From Limosilactobacillus urinaemulieris (GTDB taxonomy: Bacteria; Bacillota; Bacilli; Lactobacillales; Lactobacillaceae): DNA of 64,000 bases. The notes below the pieces were generated by a model. It did no database searches, was not told the origin of the DNA, and worked only from the letters and a program-made list of their open reading frames with translations. The DNA lies in NCBI RefSeq assembly GCF_014838745.1, contig NZ_JABUXR010000007.1, positions 1 through 64,000 on the forward strand, given 5' to 3'. How positions within the stretch are numbered: position 1 is the first letter of the stretch; each line of letters opens with the position of its first letter. A program made the translations under genes and the position numbers. This document shows positions 25,968 through 34,364 of the stretch, piece after piece.

Positions 25968-27119
25968 TCACTCCGTTATTTTTTCTCTATTGTAATCACG
26001 GGTAAGAATTGGCACTTTATGATTTTCGTTCGTTTGCTTGATAAACTCTCGCATATTTGCCTGTCGTGCCCGTATCAGCGCTTTACACTTACTTACTTGC
26101 TCTTCATCGCCTAATTCTTTAGCAACTACTAGGCGGTGTTTAGCGTCTCTGATAGCCCGTTCACGTGCTCGTTGTTTCTGAACTATCTTCCCGTTCTTAA
26201 TCGCCTGTTTGGGGTCATATTTTGGTTGATGGTTCACATTAACACCTGGAACAAACGGGAATAGTCGATGGTGACAGTTAATTCCCTGGGTTCCTGCTGG
26301 TGTTCCATAGCCGTGATTATAGATACTATCGTATTTATCGTTATAATCAGGGCTTTCAGGCGGAACGATATTAACCACGTGACCTTGAATCCAAGCGCAA
26401 GCCGGACGACTGTTAGGGTGGCTACTCATCAACGCTAAGTGCATATCAAAGTCCTTCATTCTGCTAAGCCGCAAATCATTGTAAGTCCGATTAACTGTCG
26501 TATTGATTACCATTCGAGAATAGCCCTCAATGCTCCAGTTATGACCAGCTTTATCAACAAGTCTTGTAGGCAATCCACGATCAACTGCACGATAGACCGC
26601 GCTTTCGACAGCTTTTTGGTGAGTCATTAGACCAGATACCGTTGCTAATGTTGATTCAGTCAATATCTGTCGATATACCCTTGTCGTTGCCGTAGCTCCG
26701 TAGTTACAGCTGATTAATGATTCGTTAATGTTATTGTTCAAATCAGTCCAAGTTTGGCTTACAACGGCTGTGAGGGCGTTTTGCGTATCACTAGATATTG
26801 GTTCTTTTCGTCCAGTGACATCCTGTAATTCGCCATCAACTTCATTGATTACTTGAATACCATGAAACTTAATCAAGTCCTTAATAGCGTCTTCACTTAA
26901 GCCATCAGCATGTGCCATTAGCTTCATAGTCTGATGATTAAGCTTCCCCATTTGAGCTAATTGCTTAGCTTGCCAAGTAACGACATCATCTTTACTAACG
27001 TGTTTGTAATCTCCAGCCTTTAACGTGTCAATAATTGTGTTAAATATCTGTGATTGCAGTTGTTCGTAAAGGTCGATGATTTTGTTACCGGCTTTTTGGA
27101 AATCATCATGTGCAGTCAC
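25968..27119 (-). CDS. Phage minor head protein
   Basis: A 383-residue protein of the phage minor capsid/SPP1 gp7-like type. The C-terminal half contains SSHPNSRPACAWIQGHVV, DSIYNHGYGTPAGTQGINCHHRLFPFVPG, a Cys/His-rich signature of this family. It probably associates with the portal inside the capsid. It lies 2 bp after the portal gene. Confidence 0.88.
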   Translation of the reverse strand: MTAHDDFQKAGNKIIDLYEQLQSQIFNTIIDTLKAGDYKHVSKDDVVTWQAKQLAQMGKLNHQTMKLMAHADGLSEDAIKDLIKFHGIQVINEVDGELQDVTGRKEPISSDTQNALTAVVSQTWTDLNNNINESLISCNYGATATTRVYRQILTESTLATVSGLMTHQKAVESAVYRAVDRGLPTRLVDKAGHNWSIEGYSRMVINTTVNRTYNDLRLSRMKDFDMHLALMSSHPNSRPACAWIQGHVVNIVPPESPDYNDKYDSIYNHGYGTPAGTQGINCHHRLFPFVPGVNVNHQPKYDPKQAIKNGKIVQKQRARERAIRDAKHRLVVAKELGDEEQVSKCKALIRARQANMREFIKQTNENHKVPILTRDYNREKITE

Positions 27120-27121
27120 AA

Positions 27122-28612
27122 TTAATCAGCTCCTACATCATCATCGCCATCTGGTCCGCGTGTTTCTTCAGCAATGTTAGTCTGTTGGTCACGTTGTTCT
27201 TTGAGCGTTTCTTGATACCATTCTTCAGCTTCATCATCACTTAAGCCATAATTACGAATCAAGAACTGCTTTTTAGGCATTGCCATTGCAGCAGTCGCTT
27301 TTAAGTCTTCGTCAAGCTGCTTGTCCTTATCAACGAAAAGCCCATCATCAAAGTAGATACTAAATTCAGGGTCATTCTTAGCAACATCATACTTGAATAA
27401 GCCATTATAATCAGCCAATTCAAGAATGGAGGTACATAACTCCTTGATTGCCTTTTCAACCATTGTCAGGTAGCTTGAACGGGTCTGATAAGTCATTGAA
27501 TTATCAGAAACAACTTCAGTAGCCGTTTTAAGACCGCTCTCATCGTAACTAAATGTACCTGCACTCAATCCAATTTGTACTTCAAACTTGCGCAAGGCGT
27601 AGTCCATCGCCGATTTAAGCTGTTCAATTCGCATGTCGCTAGTAACATCAGTAATCTTCAAGTCATCCCCATCAAATCCAATATAGGTAGGATCCTCGGG
27701 GTCAAAATACGGCTTGTGTACCTCGTCAATCTTAAGCATTTGTTCAGGTACAACAATCCGACGCTTACCATAACGAACCTCACGGCGCATGGCATCGTTA
27801 ATCATGTTAATGTCCTTCAGTTCACCCCGTGCATTGTCAACAATACCAACGCCCAACGGGCTTTCTAAACTGATATTGTTAGCTCCCGGTGTATGAAAGT
27901 AAGCAAAAAGCGGACGGTACATCGGACCAAAACTAGTCTGGTCTTGTAAGTCCTCATATATCCGATTGAGTGGTACTCGGTAGCCAATTACCGACTTGTT
28001 ATCTGAACGGTATAACTCGTTAGTGATTACGTAATTACCCTGTTCGTCCCATTGATGGAACTCTAACAGTGAATAGTAAATAACCGTATGATTTTCAATG
28101 CGCTGGGTCTTGGATACAATCGCACATTCAGGAATGTCATTAGTGTTGCTTCGTAGCGGGTAAAACTGATCAGCACGAATCCAAGCAATTTTTATCTTGC
28201 CGTTATCAACATACGGACGCATAGCAAAGCCACCGGCAACAATTCCTTTTTCAAGATTGGTTTCAAACTGATTGTAGAAGTCATTATCAGTAAAGACGCC
28301 ATCAATATAATCATTAACGGATTCATCGCCAAAGCTGGCCTTAGCTTTTTCATTGAAAATAATTGAAGCTAATCGTCTAGCAGCCGTCTTGGTCATGTTA
28401 ACTGTATGCGGTTTTCTTCGATGAATCGACTTACCAACGTGTTCAGTAATGCTGTCGTAGTCATTACGGTACATGCGAAAATCCTTAGCAATCCGCTTAT
28501 ACTCGCTAACGGGCATGTTAACCCGATTGTCGTCTGTCACGTCAATTAAACTGCCATTCATACCGATTTTTGCACCTGCCTTTCTAAATAGGTTTCGTAT
28601 TCCTTCAAACAC
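27122..28612 (-). CDS. Phage portal protein (SPP1 gp6-like)
   Basis: A 496-residue portal protein. Family hallmarks include KTAARRLASIIFNEKA, GIVAGGFAMRPYVDNGKIKIAWIRADQF and TSDMRIEQLKSAMDYALRKFEVQIGLSAGTFSYDESG. Twelve copies form the DNA entry channel at a capsid vertex. The C-terminus is acidic. It follows the large terminase by 11 bp. Confidence 0.93.
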   Translation of the reverse strand: MFEGIRNLFRKAGAKIGMNGSLIDVTDDNRVNMPVSEYKRIAKDFRMYRNDYDSITEHVGKSIHRRKPHTVNMTKTAARRLASIIFNEKAKASFGDESVNDYIDGVFTDNDFYNQFETNLEKGIVAGGFAMRPYVDNGKIKIAWIRADQFYPLRSNTNDIPECAIVSKTQRIENHTVIYYSLLEFHQWDEQGNYVITNELYRSDNKSVIGYRVPLNRIYEDLQDQTSFGPMYRPLFAYFHTPGANNISLESPLGVGIVDNARGELKDINMINDAMRREVRYGKRRIVVPEQMLKIDEVHKPYFDPEDPTYIGFDGDDLKITDVTSDMRIEQLKSAMDYALRKFEVQIGLSAGTFSYDESGLKTATEVVSDNSMTYQTRSSYLTMVEKAIKELCTSILELADYNGLFKYDVAKNDPEFSIYFDDGLFVDKDKQLDEDLKATAAMAMPKKQFLIRNYGLSDDEAEEWYQETLKEQRDQQTNIAEETRGPDGDDDVGAD

Positions 28613-28623
28613 AACAACACCCC

Positions 28624-29934
28624 CTAGTATTTAAGTTCAAAGTCCCGCAAGTTATCTAAGACAAGATACTGAAACGCATCGCATGTGTGGTCATTTTCCT
28701 TGATTACACGTGGATTATCAGTCTGTAAAGTATCTTCGTCCCAACGATAATTGCGGGCTTGCTCAATAAAGATCTGATTTTCAGGAGTATTAAGATAATA
28801 AACCCGTCCAGTTGCCAACAAGTTCTGAACGTTGTCAATCATCTTTGTTTTCTCGGTCTTAGCTACATGGTGATAGTGTTGATTATATTGTTTGTACATT
28901 TCATGGTCTAAGGCAAAATCACTTGTAGCACTATCCGCTGATTGCTTGTAAAAGTGCCGTCCCCATTGTTCGATCCACTTGTTTTCTGCTTCGTGCAAGT
29001 CGTGAGCAATATCGGACGGTGCTTTTTTATGCGCTTTACCAGCCGGATCATAGTAATAAGTGTTTAACAAGATAATCCGCTTCTTACGGGTTAAAGCAAC
29101 ATTTAGCTCGGTCGTTGCCGATACCTGTTGCCCGCTATCTTGTCCGGTGTAAAGCTCCATAATATCGTCATCGTCCGGGAATGTTTCCAGTGGGTGGAAT
29201 AAATCAGCGTTGTATACACTGTTACCCAATCCGATGACTTCGCCTAGGTACAACCAACGATAATAGTCGTAATCGTTTTTCTTATACCGCTCAATCAACT
29301 TCAACTGTTCTTTGTTGGTAAAGCCCCATTCATCATCAAGATAAGTTGACGTATCAACTAAGCAATCAGGATCCTGTCGTTCATCTTCCACCCATTCATT
29401 TACCCAGTCATACGGGCTTTTAAGTGGATTGTAAGAATAGTAAACAGTTACATGGTCAATGAACGGTGGCTTTTGCCGGATAAAGGTAGGGTTTGCTTGG
29501 TCAAAGACTTCACGCCCTTTGAAGTTAGCCGCTTCTTCATACCAAACAGCCATAACGTTACCAACGATGTTTGACTTAAGCTTCATCGGATCATCCCCAC
29601 CGTAAAAGTAAAAGGTACTTCCCGTTCGCTTATGTACAATCCGCATTGGAGACTTGAAATATAGAAATTCATCAAACATATTAAGTTGAGTAAACGCCCA
29701 TTCCATTTGCTTATAGACTGAATCGTGTAAGTAACTAGCATTTTCCCGAATCAATATGAAATTCACTTGATGATTAAGCTGAGTTTGCTTTTTTACCATC
29801 ATGGCAAGCTTTAAGCTAATCACCGATGACTTAAACGAACCACGCCCACCATTGAGAATGATATAAGGCTTGTTAGTATTCCACATCTTGTAAAAATGCG
29901 GATTAATCATCTTTGACATCTTTATTTTCGGCAT
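28624..29934 (-). CDS. terL: Terminase large subunit (PBSX family)
   Basis: A 436-residue packaging ATPase-nuclease. Walker A GGRGSFKSS near residue 30, Walker B VMAVWYEEAANF near 130, and C-terminal nuclease aspartates in YTGQDSGQQVSATTEL, DSATSDFALD and ENDHTCDAFQYLV. The start ATG 29934 follows AGGAG; a TTG two codons earlier is possible. It overlaps terS by 32 bp. Confidence 0.95.
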   Translation of the reverse strand: MPKIKMSKMINPHFYKMWNTNKPYIILNGGRGSFKSSVISLKLAMMVKKQTQLNHQVNFILIRENASYLHDSVYKQMEWAFTQLNMFDEFLYFKSPMRIVHKRTGSTFYFYGGDDPMKLKSNIVGNVMAVWYEEAANFKGREVFDQANPTFIRQKPPFIDHVTVYYSYNPLKSPYDWVNEWVEDERQDPDCLVDTSTYLDDEWGFTNKEQLKLIERYKKNDYDYYRWLYLGEVIGLGNSVYNADLFHPLETFPDDDDIMELYTGQDSGQQVSATTELNVALTRKKRIILLNTYYYDPAGKAHKKAPSDIAHDLHEAENKWIEQWGRHFYKQSADSATSDFALDHEMYKQYNQHYHHVAKTEKTKMIDNVQNLLATGRVYYLNTPENQIFIEQARNYRWDEDTLQTDNPRVIKENDHTCDAFQYLVLDNLRDFELKY

Positions 29935-30391
29935 GTTCAATCGCTCCTATATCGTCAATAATGGTCGTTGATTCCTTTAATGCTCCGGCTTCACTGTTGC
30001 CTTCCAATGCCTTAGCTCGGGCATTGCTAATACGAGTATCGGCTTTAAGCTTTTCTACACGAGCAACAGCCAGTTTACGTTCTTCTGGTGATAGTTCACT
30101 GTCGTTATATTTATCTCGCCAATTATTTTTCAACCAGAAAATCATGGCGGTGGTATTACCATTTATAGCTTTTTGAAACAATTTCCGCTCAACAGCATAA
30201 TTAGCCGAATCGTGACCTATTTTTAAAGCCTGTCTAATCTGTACAAATCGCTGTTTCCATTTATTCAGCGTGTTAACACTAATTCCCATATTTCCGGCTA
30301 TTTGCTTATCAGTCAGACCGTTTCTTTTCCAGCCCTCAAGTAAAACCAGATTCTCACTCTCTAGCCACTTTTGGTATCTTCCCTTAGCCAT
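29903..30391 (-). CDS. terS: Terminase small subunit
   Basis: A 162-residue protein. An N-terminal helix-turn-helix (WKRNGLTDKQIAGNMGISVNTLNKWKQ, residues 21-48) is followed by the FQKAINGNTTAMIFWLKNNWRDKY signature of phage small terminases, then a charged oligomerisation tail. It recognises pac/cos DNA for the large subunit encoded next. Confidence 0.92.
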   Translation of the reverse strand: MAKGRYQKWLESENLVLLEGWKRNGLTDKQIAGNMGISVNTLNKWKQRFVQIRQALKIGHDSANYAVERKLFQKAINGNTTAMIFWLKNNWRDKYNDSELSPEERKLAVARVEKLKADTRISNARAKALEGNSEAGALKESTTIIDDIGAIEHAENKDVKDD

Positions 30392-30421
30392 TGCAAGTAA
30401 TGCTCACCGCCTTTCACGCAA

Positions 30422-30449
30422 AAATAAAAAGACTAGCGGCTAACTAGTC
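30422..30449 (-). terminator. Terminator between methyltransferase and terS
   Basis: Perfect GACTAG / CTAGTC stem followed by TTTTTATTTTT on the minus strand, overlapping the methyltransferase stop codon. It would separate the upstream methyltransferase transcripts from the packaging genes unless antitermination occurs. Confidence 0.8.
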
Positions 30450-31082
30450 CTCAATCAATTCAGCTTTCTTACCGGTGAAATCCTCCCACCGTTTAATAAT
30501 GACATCAACATACTTCGGATCATATTCCATAACGCAAGCGTTACGTCCATCTTGCTCACAAGCCATGATAGTTGTGCCACTACCACCAAATAAATCTAGT
30601 ACCACGTCACCCGACTTGGTACTGTTCTTAATCTGGTAGTCAAATAAGGCTACTGGCTTCATCGTTGGGTGTAAATCTGCACGTTGTGGTTTATCAAAAT
30701 GCATAACAGTTGTTTGCTTCCGGTCAGAGTACCATGAATGACTACCGCCCTCGACCCATCCATATAAACAAGGTTCATGCTTCCATTGATAATCTTGACG
30801 ACCCATAACCAAATTATTCTTTTCCCAGATTAGATTTTCACGAACACTTAATCCAGAATTATTAGCAGCATTAGTAAAATTAACCACTTCAGAGCTAGAG
30901 TACCAAATATAAAATGATGCTCCCTGCTTCAAATTATCCTCAGCAGCCTTGAACGCATCAAACAGGAACCTGTAAAACTTGTCGTCCTCCTGACGATCAT
31001 TTTTAATTGTCATCTTAGATGATTGTTTTCCTTCATACCCAACGTTATATGGTGGATCCGTTAATAGCAGGTCACATTGCAC
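30444..31082 (-). CDS. DNA methyltransferase, C-terminal part of a split ParB-methylase
   Basis: A 212-residue beta-class (N4-cytosine/N6-adenine) DNA methyltransferase domain. Motif IV TDPPYNVGYEG lies near residue 8 and motif I DLFGGSGTTIMA near 165. Phages normally carry this domain fused behind a ParB-like nuclease/binding domain. Here the ParB part is in the preceding ORF, separated by a G9 tract (complement of 31082-31090). With eight G the two join into one protein of about 390 residues. The GTG start given is only nominal. No restriction partner is seen, so it is an orphan methylase. Confidence 0.88.
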   Translation of the reverse strand: MQCDLLLTDPPYNVGYEGKQSSKMTIKNDRQEDDKFYRFLFDAFKAAEDNLKQGASFYIWYSSSEVVNFTNAANNSGLSVRENLIWEKNNLVMGRQDYQWKHEPCLYGWVEGGSHSWYSDRKQTTVMHFDKPQRADLHPTMKPVALFDYQIKNSTKSGDVVLDLFGGSGTTIMACEQDGRNACVMEYDPKYVDVIIKRWEDFTGKKAELIED

Positions 31083-31605
31083 CCCCCCCCACTAATTTTT
31101 TGACCATTTCGGGATTGGTACTATCGCCACACATTAAACGGTGTCGTCCTAGCTGGTAGATTTGACCTAATTTCGATTTAGGTTCTTCTGGAACTTCTTC
31201 ATCAAAATCATCTTCTTGGACTTCTTCATCATCTTCGGGGATGTCTAAATCAAAGCCGAAGTCGCTCATATCAATGTCCGCAATATCTCCCAACTCATCG
31301 TCAAGCAGGCTCATATCCCAATCGGTTAATTCACCCGTCTTGTTATCAGCTAGTCGATAGGCTTTAACTTGTTCTGGAGAGAGGTTACTAGCAACTACAA
31401 CCGGGATTTTATCCATCCCCAGCTTCTTGGCCGCTTTGTATCTGGTGTGACCCACAATGATTACATTATCTTTATCCACCACGATAGGTTGTTGCCAACC
31501 AAACTGCTTAATTGAGTTAGCCACTGCTTCAACCCCATCATCATTGTTACGTGGGTTATTAGGATAAGGTTTAACCTCATCAATCTTCATGCTTTGAACT
31601 TGCAT
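31072..31605 (-). CDS. ParB/Srx-like domain, N-terminal part of the split methyltransferase
   Basis: A 177-residue ParB N-terminal-type domain: VKPYPNNPRNND, IVVDKDNVIIVGHTRYKAAKKLG (the GHTR pocket), and VVASNLSPEQVKAYRLADNKTGE. An acidic stretch and the methylase lead-in IYQLGRHRLMCGDSTNPEMVKKLV follow. The frame then enters the G9 tract and stops after GGGAM. Joined to the next ORF it would be a standard ParB-methylase. The domain probably gives DNA-target recognition. Confidence 0.85.
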   Translation of the reverse strand: MQVQSMKIDEVKPYPNNPRNNDDGVEAVANSIKQFGWQQPIVVDKDNVIIVGHTRYKAAKKLGMDKIPVVVASNLSPEQVKAYRLADNKTGELTDWDMSLLDDELGDIADIDMSDFGFDLDIPEDDEEVQEDDFDEEVPEEPKSKLGQIYQLGRHRLMCGDSTNPEMVKKLVGGGAM

Positions 31606-31813
31606 TTTTCAGTCCCCTTTTCTTGATAAGAAATTGAAAGAATCCTGCTAACCAAAAGATAGCAATTACAATCCATGCTAATAGCAGAATTACTGCACCA
31701 GTTCCCCAATAAATAATTGCTGGACTAAACACTAACCACCATGACCAACTAATTGCTTTTGCTAGTTTTGCTCCGGTGAACATTGCTGTAAGAATTATCA
31801 CTAGCCATTTCAT
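31580..31813 (-). CDS. Small phage membrane protein
   Basis: A 77-residue protein with two or three hydrophobic segments (residues 3-12, 22-40, 42-65) and a basic C-terminus. It overlaps the basic small ORF upstream in another frame and the ParB part downstream, and it lacks a strong ribosome-binding site. Hydrophobic composition argues that it is real; function unknown. Confidence 0.5.
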   Translation of the reverse strand: MKWLVIILTAMFTGAKLAKAISWSWWLVFSPAIIYWGTGAVILLLAWIVIAIFWLAGFFQFLIKKRGLKNASSKHED

Positions 31814-31919
31814 TACGCTTTCTCGCCCTTTTCTTTTGCTTTCTATGCCGTTCAGTGTGGTTTAGCATGTACAACTCTGCACCACTGCTGACCGTGCCCC
31901 AATTCTTATAATGTTTCAT
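31749..31919 (-). CDS. Small basic phage protein
   Basis: A 56-residue, Lys/Arg/His-rich ORF (MKHYKNWGTV start) with GGGAAG 7 nt upstream, beginning 2 bp after the previous stop codon. The middle segment (HRKQKKRARKR) is strongly basic and could bind nucleic acid. No family recognised. Confidence 0.5.
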   Translation of the reverse strand: MKHYKNWGTVSSGAELYMLNHTERHRKQKKRARKRNEMASDNSYSNVHRSKTSKSN

Positions 31920-31921
31920 TG

Positions 31922-32365
31922 CTAAGCTTCCCAGAAAATCCGTTCATTCAGGATATGCTTGTAAGTCTTCATGGCACTCTTTTGTGCCTTAAGCAGTTCT
32001 TGGTCATATTTATCCAAGTTATGAAAATCATCACTTTTCATGAATTTCTTTAATTTACTGATTTTCAATCCTAAATCATCACGTTCTTTAACTAATTTCA
32101 AATTATGCTCACTCATATTTTTCACTCCCAAATAAAGACGTCCTAAAATTCCATGATCAAAGAAATGCAGGCTATATGGTAAATACCATTTCTGCTTTGT
32201 AATATCGTAAAGAGCCTTTTTACATGCAATATCATAAGGATTACTTACAGGATTGCCTTTAATATCAAAGAACTGCATACTTGGAATATCCGCACCGCTG
32301 TATGTAAAAGTGTGATATGTTTTACCATTTTCAAGTTCGACGAAAAGAATTTCGCTGCCTGCCAT
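31922..32365 (-). CDS. Phage hypothetical protein
   Basis: A 147-residue protein; the start ATG 32365 (MAGSEILF) has GGAGG 7 nt upstream. The N-terminal half is beta-rich (FVELENGKTYHTFTYSGADI), the C-terminal half helical and charged. No known motif. It is bounded upstream by a terminator at 32382-32405. Confidence 0.6.
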   Translation of the reverse strand: MAGSEILFVELENGKTYHTFTYSGADIPSMQFFDIKGNPVSNPYDIACKKALYDITKQKWYLPYSLHFFDHGILGRLYLGVKNMSEHNLKLVKERDDLGLKISKLKKFMKSDDFHNLDKYDQELLKAQKSAMKTYKHILNERIFWEA

Positions 32366-32381
32366 ATGTATTCCTCCAAAC

Positions 32382-32405
32382 AAAAAAGCCAGCGCTAGGC
32401 TGACT
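32382..32405 (-). terminator. Terminator after the two-helix membrane protein gene
   Basis: Stem AGTCAGC / GCTGGCT (one mismatch) with T6 on the minus strand, 5 bp beyond the stop codon of the 32410-33024 gene. Confidence 0.65.
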
Positions 32406-32409
32406 CTGT

Positions 32410-33024
32410 TTAATAATTAATTTCTTTTGTGAAATCTACTAACGAATCGTAGTAGTTCTGATACTCTTGCTTATTTTTAGCATTCTGTATGCCATCAACG
32501 GCTTTCTTCAATGTTTCAAAATGGATAATCTTATTTCCACCCGAAAACTCGGCTATGTCATTTTCTTCTAACTGCAAATTTCTAAATTTTACAATGAATC
32601 CTCTAATTATTGAATTTTGAGCAATAGTTAGATCCTTTTCTAACTCTTCGTCATGTAAAGCCAATCTCTTCTTGGCTCTTAAAAGATTATGATAGACATC
32701 AATTTTTTGTACTGGTGTTAATCCTTGCCAAGAATTATCGTCATAACTTAGCGAAAGTAGCATAGCTTTTATTATATCCAAGCCTAGTTCTTTAACAGTA
32801 GCCGTATCTTCACTTAATTCTTTCATTTTCAATGAAACACCTCCACTGCCTATAAACAGTTCTCTAATATTTGAGTTGAATACAAATATTACTACAGCAA
32901 TTGATAGCACACCAAAAATACCTTTAGTCTGCCAATTTTGTTTCCAAACATAATATTGTGGCACGAACAAGATAGCAATTATCAATAATTTTGCTAACCA
33001 GTTCAACCAGTTTTCTTTTATAAA
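32410..33024 (-). CDS. Phage membrane protein, unknown
   Basis: An approximately 205-residue protein; the start is uncertain among ATG codons at 33051, 33033 and about 33027 (MKFIKENWLNW). Two N-terminal membrane helices (WLAKLLIIAILFVPQYYVW and TKGIFGVLSIAVVIFVF) precede a long cytoplasmic helical domain. It follows the ORF-free RNA unit and its terminator. No family recognised. Confidence 0.6.
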   Translation of the reverse strand, partial: FIKENWLNWLAKLLIIAILFVPQYYVWKQNWQTKGIFGVLSIAVVIFVFNSNIRELFIGSGGVSLKMKELSEDTATVKELGLDIIKAMLLSLSYDDNSWQGLTPVQKIDVYHNLLRAKKRLALHDEELEKDLTIAQNSIIRGFIVKFRNLQLEENDIAEFSGGNKIIHFETLKKAVDGIQNAKNKQEYQNYYDSLVDFTKEINY

Positions 33025-33052
33025 TTTCATATACATCACCGATAACATCATA

Positions 33053-33079
33053 CAAAAAGCCCAGTCATTTGACTAGGCT
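33053..33079 (-). terminator. Terminator ending the ORF-free RNA region
   Basis: AGCC-x-AGTC / GACT-x-GGCT stem-loop with TTTTTG following on the minus strand. A second GC-rich hairpin (GTGTCCGG / CCGGGCAC, 33096-33120) sits just before it. Confidence 0.7.
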
Positions 33080-33541
33080 TGGGTGATATATATGTGTGCC
33101 CGGCTTTCCACACCGGACACGCTCCAGCAAACGTTTTGCATTCACACCAATATATGATTATCAATATATTTTGTGTACTTGCTGAAGCTCGTAAGCAATT
33201 GAGTTGACGTGTCTAAAAATATAGTAGTTATTCTTAATGATTGCTTACTATGCCAAGAGCCGGAGTTGAACCGAGCTTCATGCATAATTGGAATAAAAAT
33301 CACTATCATTAAGAACTCCCAATTAAGCTCTAACCGTAGAACGTTGGCTAGTTTTTGGTAAGTCGTTTCGGACTTACGACTAGGATTCCACACCTAATCG
33401 CCTCTGTTAAAATAACTCGCCCTGAATAGGGCAATGCTAGAGGATGGAGTCGAACCACCGCTGTGCGCAAGTAGGATGAATCGTAACTAAAAACTACCTG
33501 TGCCCTGCCGAGGACCATAGCACGAAGCACTGTTAAACATT

Positions 33542-33568
33542 AAAAGAGGAGGCTTAACATCTCCTTTA
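33542..33568 (-). terminator. Possible internal terminator within the RNA region
   Basis: GGAG / CTCC hairpin flanked by AAAG/CTTT with TTTTAAT on the minus strand, just past the tRNA at 33585-33657. If used, it would release an RNA of about 0.8 kb. Confidence 0.4.
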
Positions 33569-33584
33569 ATTTATTGTGCTTCAA

Positions 33585-33657
33585 CACGGGAACCAGGGCT
33601 TGAACCTGGATAAACGGCTTTGGGGGCCGCACGTCTAGCCAATTGACTTATCCCCGT
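33585..33657 (-). tRNA. tRNA-Trp(CCA)-like, prophage-encoded
   Basis: It folds into a full cloverleaf: acceptor ACGGGGA/TTCCCGT, D-stem AGTC/GAC, anticodon stem GCGGC/GCCGT, T-stem CCAGG-TTCAAGC-CCTGG, 4-nt variable loop. The anticodon loop reads CCCCAAA, so the anticodon is CCA but position 33 is C instead of the nearly universal U. This may make it a poor translator or a tRNA-like RNA. CCA would be added post-transcriptionally. Confidence 0.7.
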
Positions 33658-33808
33658 AGGTAGTGCTTATAAGAAGGTCAAAGAACTTAGCACTACAAGA
33701 CGAATAACGGGCGCCATTCCCACTAGGCATTACTGGACGCCATTCACATCATCTAAGTTGTTGCGTACTTTACTGAACTCGTGTAATGCTCCGAGTGTAC
33801 GCTTCAAT

Positions 33809-33880
33809 GCTGATGGACGGAATCGAACCGCCGTGTTACCAATTCAATGGAATACTTGCCAACCACTGGCCCACATCAGC
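33809..33880 (-). tRNA. tRNA-like element with degenerate anticodon arm (Gln-like)
   Basis: A 72-nt element with perfect acceptor stem GCTGATG/CATCAGC, D-stem GCCA/TGGC and T-arm GGCGG-TTCGATT-CCGTC. The anticodon arm cannot form a normal 5-bp stem with 7-nt loop; instead ATTC/GAAT closes a tetraloop. The D-arm and a TTG in loop position resemble tRNA-Gln(UUG). It is either a decayed tRNA or a purposeful tRNA mimic. Confidence 0.45.
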
Positions 33881-34358
33881 GTAAACTTACGTAAGGAGTT
33901 GTCCCCCTTGCCGCAAGTATAATGTGCACTCGTTAAGCCGTTGAAGTTGAGTGCGAACTTCTTTCGTTGTAATTTCAACGTGGTTGCCGTGAGACTAGCA
34001 GAGCCGGCTATTCAGAACTGTAAATTTTTATTAAGGAGTAATAACCCAATTAGCACATAGATTCAAAGGGAATTCATCTCTAAAGCCAAACCGCTGTCAT
34101 TATAGAATCGAGGTAAATTTGTAAAGTTGGTACATGCTAGTCTCAACGTGGATTATGGAACTTGCATCCATCTCCGGCTTGGTTACCGTTCCACACACTT
34201 AACAGAGAGAATCCTGAGTTGCTGGTAGTAACTCGTCTACTCCTCTGCCAGAGTCAATAAAGTCGTATTATTAAGCAGTTTAAGGACGTGAATGCTGAAG
34301 TCATTCGTGCTCGGGTCCAGGGTTTCATCGTGAACCTTTTTCAATTCTCGATGTTAAT

Positions 34359-34364
34359 AGAATA
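34359..34364 (-). promoter_or_regulatory. Candidate late promoter -10
   Basis: TATTCT on the minus strand with no -35 hexamer at 17 bp; the -35 position abuts the first of the 11-bp repeats, as expected for an activator-dependent promoter. The exact -10 is uncertain. Confidence 0.4.

Noticed and set aside
33142-33530. Leftward ORFs of 60-83 codons within the noncoding RNA region
   Set aside because: They lack ribosome-binding sites, run through hairpins and tRNA-like elements, and have no protein-like composition.
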